Shown here: piece after piece, positions 1 through 5,010 of the stretch
How positions within the stretch are numbered: the first letter of the stretch is position 1
Layout of the letters: the number at the start of each line of letters is the position of its first letter
Assembly (NCBI GenBank): GCA_013361075.1
Contig: JABWAJ010000362.1
Coordinates: 1 to 6,089, forward strand
Direction: 5' to 3'
DNA: 6,089 nucleotides
Source of the DNA: Saprospiraceae bacterium
Lineage (GTDB): Bacteria > Bacteroidota > Bacteroidia > Chitinophagales > Saprospiraceae
Notes under the pieces: model-generated
Told to the model about the DNA's origin: nothing
The model's database searches: none
Seen by the model: the letters and a program-made list of their open reading frames with translations, nothing else
Translations under genes and position numbers: made by a program

Positions 1-90
1 CCAAGCGGCATTTACCTCATTCGGGCGGCTTCGGAAGGCATTCCGGATGCCACAAAACGAGTGGTATTGAGTGGCAGTGAACGGCCATAA
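1..90 (+). CDS. C-terminus of a probable T9SS-secreted protein (type A sorting domain), partial
   Basis: Frame 1 is open from the window edge to TAA at 88-90, giving 29 residues that begin PSGIYLIRAASEG and end KRVVLSGSERP. The pattern Gly-(Ile/Val)-Tyr-hydrophobic, a short turn, then Lys-Arg-Val-Val-Leu near the end is the last beta-hairpin of the type A C-terminal sorting domain that sends proteins through the Bacteroidota type IX secretion system; the domain is normally cleaved at the cell surface. Nothing of the cargo is visible, so its function cannot be stated. The stop is followed 36 bases later by a good intrinsic terminator, consistent with this being the last gene of its transcript. 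The short length makes the family call moderately rather than fully secure. Confidence 0.7.
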   Translation, partial: PSGIYLIRAASEGIPDATKRVVLSGSERP

Positions 91-125
91 ACATTAAGTG
101 TCGTAAAAAAATCTAAATAGGAAAA

Positions 126-166
126 GTGGTCCTGCGGCATAGAGGCTGCAGGGCCGCTTTTTTTTT
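126..166 (+). terminator. Rho-independent terminator after the T9SS cargo gene
   Basis: A 10-bp stem pairs 126-135 (GTGGTCCTGC) with 148-157 (GCAGGGCCGC), with G-T wobbles, around a 12-base loop, and is followed directly by nine T residues (158-166). It lies 36 bases past the stop codon of the upstream gene and should insulate the toxin-antitoxin operon from it. Confidence 0.85.
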
Positions 167-192
167 CGGGCATGCATTGGGTTCTTATTTTG

Positions 193-218
193 GGTTCAAA
201 ATTTAAACCAAAGTGGTT
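193..218. promoter_or_regulatory. Candidate VapB operator: overlapping inverted repeats
   Basis: Positions 193-209 form a 17-base palindrome (GGTTCAAAATTTAAACC) with one mismatched pair around a central base, and 206-218 form a second one (AACCA-AAG-TGGTT). GGTT half-sites thus sit at 193-196, 206-209 (inverted) and 215-218. The block ends three bases before the TAnnTTTG box at 221-228 and covers where the -33 element would lie. Ribbon-helix-helix antitoxins of this type usually repress their own operon by binding such repeats, so autoregulation is the natural inference. Part of the symmetry could be chance in AT-rich DNA. Confidence 0.5.
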
Positions 219-220
219 CA

Positions 221-228
221 TAAATTTG
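221..228 (+). promoter_or_regulatory. Candidate Bacteroidota -7 box for vapBC
   Basis: TAAATTTG matches the Bacteroidota -7 consensus TAnnTTTG exactly and lies 25 bases before the antitoxin ATG. No good TTG/TTTG -33 element is found at the usual 17-23 base spacing; GTTC at 194-197 is a weak candidate, so the promoter may be weak or may depend on the palindromic region. Confidence 0.5.
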
Positions 229-253
229 CTCTTGTTTTAAAATAGCTGCTTCT

Positions 254-511
254 ATGAAGTCATTGACCATCCACAACATTGAAAATGAAATTGCAGCTGC
301 GATAGAAAAAATGGCGCATACTACAGGGTTGAGTCAGAATAAAGTCGTCAAAAAATTGCTCAGGAAAGCACTGGAATTAGAAGAACCAACACCCGAAAAA
401 CCCAAAAGGGATGTATCGGCTTTCGTCGGGGTGTGGACGCCGGAAGAGGCTGTTGCCTTTGAGCAATCACAGGCGGTTTTTAAAAAGGTAGACGAAGCCA
501 TGTGGTCATGA
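254..511 (+). CDS. vapB: VapB-type ribbon-helix-helix antitoxin
   Basis: This 85-residue protein has the two-part layout of a type II antitoxin. Residues 3-9 (SLTIHNI) form the DNA-contacting strand, 10-25 the first helix and 27-42 the second helix, which is rich in Lys and Leu: a ribbon-helix-helix dimer fold. After a Pro/Glu/Lys linker (44-52) comes a toxin-binding tail (54-84) with FVGVWTPEEA, a Phe-rich amphipathic stretch and a final Asp-Glu-x-x-Trp; this FxGxW...EEA...W tail is familiar from antitoxins paired with PIN toxins. The stop TGA overlaps the toxin ATG (ATGA, 508-511), so the two are translationally coupled. No Shine-Dalgarno is visible, as is usual in this phylum. Its expected role is to neutralise the toxin and repress the operon. 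Confidence 0.85.
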   Translation: MKSLTIHNIENEIAAAIEKMAHTTGLSQNKVVKKLLRKALELEEPTPEKPKRDVSAFVGVWTPEEAVAFEQSQAVFKKVDEAMWS

Positions 512-900
512 AAAAAATAGTCCTGGACACCACTGCCTACACTGCGCTGATGCAGGGGCAACCTGCTGTAATACAAGCCATAGAAAACGCCGAACAGGTA
601 TTTGTCCCCGTCTTTGTCCTGGCAGAATTGCTATTTGGCTTCAAAATTGGCGCGCGGGAACAAACCAATAACGCCTTATTGCAGGATTTTTTGAAATTAC
701 AAGGCGTCAGCATTCAGCACACCACCAACGAAACCGCTCAGATTTTTGCAGACTTACAACTGGATTTGAAGGAAAAAGGAACCCCCATCCCCACCCATGG
801 CATCTGGATTGCGGCCATGGCCATCGAAACCGGAAGTGTGGTGGTGACGTATGACCGGCATTTTTTAAATGTGGAAAGGCAAGGGTTTGGGGAGAGGTGA
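508..900 (+). CDS. vapC: VapC-type PIN-domain toxin with an altered active site
   Basis: I start at ATG 508, which overlaps the antitoxin stop (ATGA); a GTG at 502 would add only two residues. The 130-residue product is a single PIN domain of normal length. PIN toxins are Mg2+-dependent ribonucleases, often cutting tRNA or rRNA, with four acidic residues at the metal site. Here Asp7 (IVLDTTAY), Glu40 (LAELLFG) and Asp116 (VTYDRHF) are present, but the third, expected in a PxxxDxWIAA-type motif, is replaced: residues 93-103 read PIPTHGIWIAA, with Gly98 (GGC, 799-801) where Asp is usual. A single GAC-to-GGC transition would explain it. The frame is otherwise intact, so the toxin may be a recently disarmed or weakened nuclease still able to bind its antitoxin. 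Family assignment is firm; activity is doubtful. Confidence 0.88.
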   Translation: MKKIVLDTTAYTALMQGQPAVIQAIENAEQVFVPVFVLAELLFGFKIGAREQTNNALLQDFLKLQGVSIQHTTNETAQIFADLQLDLKEKGTPIPTHGIWIAAMAIETGSVVVTYDRHFLNVERQGFGER

Positions 901-930
901 AGTGAAAAGTCTTCAAAATGACGAGCCTGT

Positions 931-955
931 GGTCGCCACCTTCAGGTGGCAGACC
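931..955. repeat. Hairpin downstream of vapC
   Basis: GCCACC (935-940) and GGTGGC (945-950) pair perfectly around the loop TTCA, and the stem extends with GGTC (931-934) against GACC (952-955) across one bulged A. No T tract follows on either side, so it is not a standard terminator. It could slow exonucleases on the vapBC mRNA or be part of a dispersed palindromic repeat; the sequence alone does not decide. Confidence 0.65.
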
Positions 956-968
956 TTCAAAAACGGGG

Positions 969-995
969 GACGATAGACGGGAGACGATAGACGGG
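969..995. repeat. Tandem duplication of GACGATAGACGGGA
   Basis: A 14-base unit at 969-982 is followed immediately by a second copy at 983-995 (13 of 14 bases before divergence). It sits between the vapC hairpin and the AATCATCAAT inverted repeat, and may belong to the same intergenic repeat element. Confidence 0.7.
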
Positions 996-1000
996 CCACA

Positions 1001-1069
1001 TCATCAATCATGTAATCGTCAATCATCAATTCAACACCTGCCAGTTTATTTACGATTGATGATTGATGA
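1001..1069. repeat. Inverted repeat built of ATCATCAAT motifs
   Basis: TCAATCATCAAT (1019-1030) is the exact reverse complement of ATTGATGATTGA (1055-1066), giving a 12-bp stem around a 24-base loop. A second register pairs TCATCAATCAT (1001-1011) with ATGATTGATGA (1059-1069). The arms are themselves made of short direct repeats of TCATCAA/TCAATCA. The block has no coding potential and ends about 40 bases before the next promoter. It resembles a small mobile or dispersed palindromic repeat (MITE- or REP-like); no flanking target duplication was identified. Confidence 0.6.
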
Positions 1070-1108
1070 ATGAAAATTGATGAAGTGGCGTTCAGGAAAT
1101 GACAGGGG

Positions 1109-1142
1109 TTGGTAACAAATCACCAAAACCTCCCTACATTTG
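1109..1142 (+). promoter_or_regulatory. Candidate promoter of the oxidoreductase gene
   Basis: TTG at 1109-1111 and TACATTTG at 1135-1142 match the Bacteroidota -33/-7 pair TTG...TAnnTTTG with a 23-base spacer, at the upper end of the usual range. The -7 box lies 22 bases before the ATG at 1165, leaving a short leader. This is the best two-part promoter in the window. Confidence 0.6.
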
Positions 1143-1164
1143 AATCCAACCTAACATCCACACC

Positions 1165-2619
1165 ATGCAACAAAAAAAGACAAGTACCAGAAGAAACTTT
1201 CTCAAGACCAGCGCTGTCGTCGCCGGCGGATTTTTTATTGTGCCGCGGCACGTGCTGGGCCGGGGCTATACCGCGCCAAGCGATAAACTCAATGTGGCGG
1301 CCATCGGTGCAGGCGGCAAAGGCAGCAGCGATATTGCCAACGCCTGGCAAAACGGCGCCAACAACGTCGTGGCCCTTTGTGATGTAGACCGGGCGCAGTG
1401 CAAGGGCAGCCTCGAAAAATTCCCCGCTGCAAAATTTTACTCAGACTTCCGGGTCATGCTGGAGGAAATGAAAGATACCATTGACGCGGTGACCATCTCC
1501 ACCCCCGACCACCAGCACGCCTTCGCGGCCATGGTGGCCATGCAGCTCGGCAAACACGTGTATGTACAAAAGCCCCTCACCCACGACATTCAGGAAGCAC
1601 GAATGCTCACAGAAGCAGCCAACAAATACAAGCTGGTGACCCAAATGGGCAACCAGGGTGCCTCCAATCCCACCCAAAAGGTGATGATGGATTGGTTAGA
1701 CAAGGGCCTTATCGGCAAAGTAAACGAAGTCCACATCTGGACCAACCGCCCGGTTTGGCCGCAGGGCATTCCGGTTCCAACCGAAAAAAAGAAACGCACC
1801 AAATCCATGAGCGCTGCCGATTGGGACCTCTGGGTTGGCACAGCGCCTTGGGTGGAATACCACCCTTTGTATCACCCCTTCAAATGGCGGGGTTGGTGGG
1901 AATTTGGCACCGGCGCGCTTGGCGATATGGGCTGCCACCTGATTGATCCTGCCTTCCGGGTGCTCGGCCTTGGCTATCCCACCGAGGTAGAATGCAGCGT
2001 GGGCCAGGTGTTCATCAAAGACTGGACGCCCGAATACATCCCGGAAGGCTGTCCGCCATCCTCGAACGTGCAGATAAAATTCCCGGCAACAGCACGCAAC
2101 GCTTCAGAAGTGACCATGCACTGGACCGACGGCGGCATCCGGCCTTTCCATCCTGAATGGATTCCGGCCAGCGAACCTTTGGCGGAAGCCGACAGCAGCA
2201 ACGGCGTGATCATGATCGGCGAAAAAGGCGTGATGACCTGCGGCACTTATGGCAACGACCCGAAGATTTTCCTGAAAACCGGCGAAAAAATCAACATGCC
2301 CGCGCTGGAAAAGAACCCTTTGCCCGAACACGGCCACAATGCCGCCTGGACGGAAGCCTGCAAAGCCGGATATGGAAGCGCACAACACCAGGCACTGACG
2401 TCGTCTTTCGACTACGCCGGGCCACTCACCGAAACGGTGCTGATGGGCAACCTCGCCATTCGCAGCTACAATTTGCGCAAAGCAAACAACAAAAACGGGT
2501 TTGATTATTATGGCCGGAAAAGGTTGTTGTGGGATGGGAAAAGCATGAAAATCACCAACTTCGATGAAGCCAACCAGTTTGTTTCCAGGAATTATCGGGA
2601 AGGCTGGAAGTTGGGGTAG
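1165..2619 (+). CDS. Tat-exported Gfo/Idh/MocA family oxidoreductase
   Basis: This 484-residue protein has a twin-arginine leader (TRRNFLKTSAVVAGG, Arg9-Arg10, hydrophobic stretch to about residue 27), so it should be folded in the cytoplasm with its nicotinamide cofactor and exported to the periplasm. A Rossmann domain follows: NVAAIGAGGKGSSD at 43-56 with the glycine loop, acidic ALCDVD at 70-75, and STPDHQH at 112-118. Residues 135-137 read QKP in place of the family's common EKP; Lys136 is the likely catalytic or substrate-binding lysine. The C-terminal substrate domain carries GDMGCHLID (253-261), a typical motif with the expected His258. Relatives act on sugars, inositols or glycosides, often by transient C3 oxidation, but the substrate here cannot be read from sequence. 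It has its own promoter and no close partner gene. Start: ATG after a short leader, preserving the whole Tat signal. Confidence 0.9.
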   Translation: MQQKKTSTRRNFLKTSAVVAGGFFIVPRHVLGRGYTAPSDKLNVAAIGAGGKGSSDIANAWQNGANNVVALCDVDRAQCKGSLEKFPAAKFYSDFRVMLEEMKDTIDAVTISTPDHQHAFAAMVAMQLGKHVYVQKPLTHDIQEARMLTEAANKYKLVTQMGNQGASNPTQKVMMDWLDKGLIGKVNEVHIWTNRPVWPQGIPVPTEKKKRTKSMSAADWDLWVGTAPWVEYHPLYHPFKWRGWWEFGTGALGDMGCHLIDPAFRVLGLGYPTEVECSVGQVFIKDWTPEYIPEGCPPSSNVQIKFPATARNASEVTMHWTDGGIRPFHPEWIPASEPLAEADSSNGVIMIGEKGVMTCGTYGNDPKIFLKTGEKINMPALEKNPLPEHGHNAAWTEACKAGYGSAQHQALTSSFDYAGPLTETVLMGNLAIRSYNLRKANNKNGFDYYGRKRLLWDGKSMKITNFDEANQFVSRNYREGWKLG

Positions 2620-2625
2620 ACGGCA

Positions 2626-2680
2626 AACGGGCACCCCTCGTGGTCGCTTTGCACGCGGCTGGCGATTGACAGTGCCCGTT
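2626..2680. repeat. Long-range inverted repeat after the oxidoreductase gene
   Basis: AACGGGCAC (2626-2634) and GTGCCCGTT (2672-2680) are perfect 9-bp complements separated by 37 bases that can themselves fold weakly (CGTG 2639-2642 with CACG 2652-2655). It begins seven bases after the stop codon and is followed by a run of eight C (2682-2689). Without a T tract it is not a standard terminator; a 3'-end protecting structure is possible. The rest of the 260-base gap (2620-2879) shows no gene, only an AT-rich stretch from about 2766 leading into the next promoter. Confidence 0.5.
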
Positions 2681-2825
2681 ACCCCCCCCAGTTGTGAGCA
2701 TTCAGATAGCGTGGTATCCCGCCAGTGGCTACCTGTAGAAGTTGTTCTTCAAAAATGCCCGGGTTATTTTTGAATTATTATAAACAAAAAAGTGAATATT
2801 TTTAAAACAATCTGTGTATTTAATT

Positions 2826-2833
2826 TAGCTTTG
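2826..2833 (+). promoter_or_regulatory. Candidate -7 box for the MFS transporter gene
   Basis: TAGCTTTG matches TAnnTTTG and lies 46 bases before the ATG at 2880, after an AT-rich run (2766-2826). There is no clear TTG at -33; the T run at 2799-2803 is at roughly the right place but is a poor match. Confidence 0.4.
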
Positions 2834-2879
2834 CCGCCAGCTCAAGAACTGTTAAAGTAGCATCGAAAAACGCCTGAAT

Positions 2880-4103
2880 ATGTCACAAGTTCGCGGCAAT
2901 GCGCTGATGTTCATCTTCATTACCATCCTGATAGATGTCATTGGTATTGGTATCATCATTCCCGTACTCCCGAAATTGATTACGGAGTTGACCGGTGGCG
3001 ATATGAGTGAAGCAGCGCGCTATGGCGGCTGGCTGATGTTTGCTTATGCCATGATGCAATTCATCTTTGCCCCAATTATAGGCGGGCTCAGCGACCGTTA
3101 CGGACGCAGGCTGGTTTTGCTGCTTTCCCTGTTTGGTTTGGGCGTAGATTATTTGTTTTTAGCTTTTGCTCCCGGCATTGGATGGTTGTTTGTTGGGCGC
3201 TTGCTGGCAGGTATTTCCGGCGCCAGCTTTACTACGGCCAGCGCTTACATCGCCGATGTCAGTCCGCCGGAAAAACGGGCTCAAAATTTCGGGCTGATTG
3301 GAGCTGCTTTCGGGCTGGGGTTCATCATCGGCCCTGTATTGGGTGGACTGCTGGGCCAAATCGGTTCGCGGGTACCATTTTTTGCATCGGCGGCACTCGC
3401 CTTACTGAACTGGCTGTACGGCTATTTCATACTTCCGGAATCGCTGTCGCCAGAAAATCGCCGGCCATTTGACTGGAAACGCGCCAACCCGGTGGGCAGC
3501 TTGTTGCAATTGCGCCGCTATCCGGTCATCATGGGCCTTATCGGCAGTATGCTTTGTTTGTATATTGCCGCACATGCTTCTCAAAGTACCTGGTCTTATT
3601 ACACCATGGAAAAATTTAAGTGGAATGAAGAATGGGTGGGTTATTCTTTAGGTTTTGTGGGGCTGACCATTGGCCTGGTGCAAGGGCTTCTGACCCGCGT
3701 CATCATCCCAAAACTCGGTACCGTACGTTCGGTTTTTATCGGACTTAGCCTTTCTGCTACCGGTTATATTTGTTTTGCTTTAGCCACGCAGGGGTGGATG
3801 ATGTTCGCCCTCATGATTCCCTTTGCCCTGGGCGGCATTGCCGGGCCATCCCTCCAGGGCATCATTTCGGGGCAGGTTCCTGCCAATGAACAAGGAGAAT
3901 TACAAGGCGCGCTCACCGGCCTGATCAGTGCAACTTCTATTGTTGGGCCACTGCTGATGACCAACCTTTTTTCCTGGTTCACCGCTAAAGAAGCCCCGGT
4001 ATATTTTCCGGGTGCACCTTTCATGATGGGTGCCCTGCTCACTCTGTTGGGCATAGCTATGGCGGTACGCCCCCTGAAGAAATTTGGCAGTACGGGTAAG
4101 TAA
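2880..4103 (+). CDS. TetA-like MFS drug/proton antiporter
   Basis: The 407-residue product has the length and hydrophobic pattern of a 12-helix major facilitator transporter, with a central loop around 186-212 that separates the two halves. It follows the TetA branch closely: helix 1 carries Asp19 in LIDVIGIGIIIPVLP (17-31); loop 2-3 holds motif A, GGLSDRYGRR (68-77); helix 4 has GRLLAGISGA (106-115, Arg107); helix 5 has the antiporter motif C, GAAFGLGFIIGPVLGG (141-156). The stretch GELQGALTGLISATSIVGPLL (339-359) matches the equivalent helix 11 region of TetA proteins. Such proteins export drugs in exchange for protons at the inner membrane. No TetR-type regulator is adjacent, so tetracycline itself need not be the substrate; a chromosomal multidrug or metabolite exporter is as likely. 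Probably transcribed alone. Confidence 0.88.
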   Translation: MSQVRGNALMFIFITILIDVIGIGIIIPVLPKLITELTGGDMSEAARYGGWLMFAYAMMQFIFAPIIGGLSDRYGRRLVLLLSLFGLGVDYLFLAFAPGIGWLFVGRLLAGISGASFTTASAYIADVSPPEKRAQNFGLIGAAFGLGFIIGPVLGGLLGQIGSRVPFFASAALALLNWLYGYFILPESLSPENRRPFDWKRANPVGSLLQLRRYPVIMGLIGSMLCLYIAAHASQSTWSYYTMEKFKWNEEWVGYSLGFVGLTIGLVQGLLTRVIIPKLGTVRSVFIGLSLSATGYICFALATQGWMMFALMIPFALGGIAGPSLQGIISGQVPANEQGELQGALTGLISATSIVGPLLMTNLFSWFTAKEAPVYFPGAPFMMGALLTLLGIAMAVRPLKKFGSTGK

Positions 4104-4169
4104 TTGCTTTCCGGTCGATTTTTCCATCACTTTCCCCAAAAGTTAAATGCGGATTCCCCTCTGGTGACC

Positions 4170-4177
4170 TATATTTG
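4170..4177 (+). promoter_or_regulatory. Candidate -7 box upstream of the Pro-rich linker protein gene
   Basis: TATATTTG matches TAnnTTTG and sits 72 bases before the ATG at 4250. No convincing -33 element is seen. The remaining leader (4178-4249) is T-rich with no clear hairpin. The 146-base gap after the transporter gene shows no intrinsic terminator, so read-through is possible. Confidence 0.4.
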
Positions 4178-4249
4178 TGAGTTGAACATTATTTCGTTGT
4201 TTAATTCGTTATTTTTCTTTTTCATCACCTGCGTAATCTGGCTATCACC

Positions 4250-4999
4250 ATGGATTTTCAACAATCCGGCATTGTTCTGGAAAAAATCAATTCCCTTTAT
4301 AAGAGTCTTCAGGCGGGCGGCGGGCAAATTGCACCGATTGAGCGCGACCTGATGTTGAGCTATATCCGACAGTTGTACGATGCAGTGCTTAACCCTGCAA
4401 CCGCCAACGCACCATCTGTTGCCGCAACGCCAAAACCGGAAGAACCGCCAGTGGTGGTTGCTCCGCAACGCAAACCGGCACCGCCAAAAATTATTGAAAT
4501 CCCGGATACCCTCAAAGACCTGTCGCAACCGGCACCGCAGGTGGTGAAAGAAACACCCCCGGCACCCCAGGTTGTAAAAGAAACACCACCACCACCGCCA
4601 CCACCAAAAGTGGAGGCAGAAGTGCGCTCCCCGCAACCTGATCCGGCACCCCCGGTAACCAAACCAACCGAGTCTTTCAAAGGCAAAGTCAGCGCGAAAG
4701 TAGAAGCCTTATTTTCAACAGATCAGGCCCGCGAACTTTCCGAAAAGTTAGGAGAGCGCCCGGTAACGGATCTGACCAAAGCCATGGCCATCAACGACCG
4801 CCTGCTATACATCAATGAACTGTTCGGCAAGGACTCGGACGCCATGAACGAAACCCTGAAAGTGCTCAACAAATATGAAACTTTTGACCAGGCACGCAGC
4901 CTCCTGCTCAGTGTAGCAGAGCAGTACCATTGGGCAGATGAAGGGACGATTGACGTGGCCAAAGCTTTTATTAAGCTGATTAGAAGAAGGTACCATTAA
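4250..4999 (+). CDS. Conserved-looking protein of unknown function with Pro-rich linker
   Basis: The 249-residue product has three parts. An N-terminal helical segment (about 6-47, with IERDLMLSYIRQLYDAVL at 30-47) resembles a conserved element seen in unnamed Bacteroidota proteins. A disordered linker (about 49-141) is rich in Pro, Val, Lys and Glu and contains two copies of PAPQVVKETP (94-103, 104-113) and a run of seven Pro. A C-terminal helical domain (about 143-249) includes VTDLTKAMAINDRLLYINELFG (172-193) and Asn-Glu-Thr-Leu-Lys-Val-Leu-Asn, the better conserved part. There is no signal peptide or membrane segment, so it is probably cytoplasmic. I recognise the pattern as a recurring Bacteroidota hypothetical protein but know of no function. 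Start chosen at ATG 4250, which includes the whole N-terminal element. The next gene begins 11 bases after its stop. Confidence 0.8.
   Translation: MDFQQSGIVLEKINSLYKSLQAGGGQIAPIERDLMLSYIRQLYDAVLNPATANAPSVAATPKPEEPPVVVAPQRKPAPPKIIEIPDTLKDLSQPAPQVVKETPPAPQVVKETPPPPPPPKVEAEVRSPQPDPAPPVTKPTESFKGKVSAKVEALFSTDQARELSEKLGERPVTDLTKAMAINDRLLYINELFGKDSDAMNETLKVLNKYETFDQARSLLLSVAEQYHWADEGTIDVAKAFIKLIRRRYH
4529..4588 (+). repeat. 30-bp in-frame tandem repeat in the linker
   Basis: Units at 4529-4558 and 4559-4588 differ at only a few positions (mostly silent third bases) and each encodes PAPQVVKETP. A CCA/CCG-rich stretch follows, encoding the poly-proline run. The silent differences show that the duplication is not brand new. 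Confidence 0.85.
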
Positions 5000-5010
5000 A
5001 TTTAAGTGCC

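Noticed and set aside
502..507. GTG start at 502 for the toxin
   Set aside because: It adds only Met-Val before Met-Lys-Lys; ATG at 508 forms the usual ATGA overlap with the antitoxin stop and places the catalytic Asp at residue 7, as expected.
1001..1069. CRISPR array
   Set aside because: The repeats are short, degenerate and inverted, without regular spacers or cas genes.
2104..2634. 176-residue minus-strand frame
   Set aside because: It lies opposite the strongly supported oxidoreductase gene, has no recognisable domain and has a composition expected of an antisense shadow.
2751..2775. Possible terminator at AAAAATGCCCGGGTTATTTTT
   Set aside because: The central CCCGGG leaves no loop and the flanks pair only through A/T with an uneven mismatch; it is not a stable hairpin.
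4169..4636. 155-residue minus-strand frame rich in Trp, Gly and Cys
   Set aside because: It is the reverse of the Pro-rich linker codons (CCA/CCG give TGG/CGG), so its low-complexity content is an artefact.
4997..5004. TAAATTTA as a promoter for the fusion gene
   Set aside because: It lacks the final G of TAnnTTTG and would place the start of transcription at or after the ATG at 5011.
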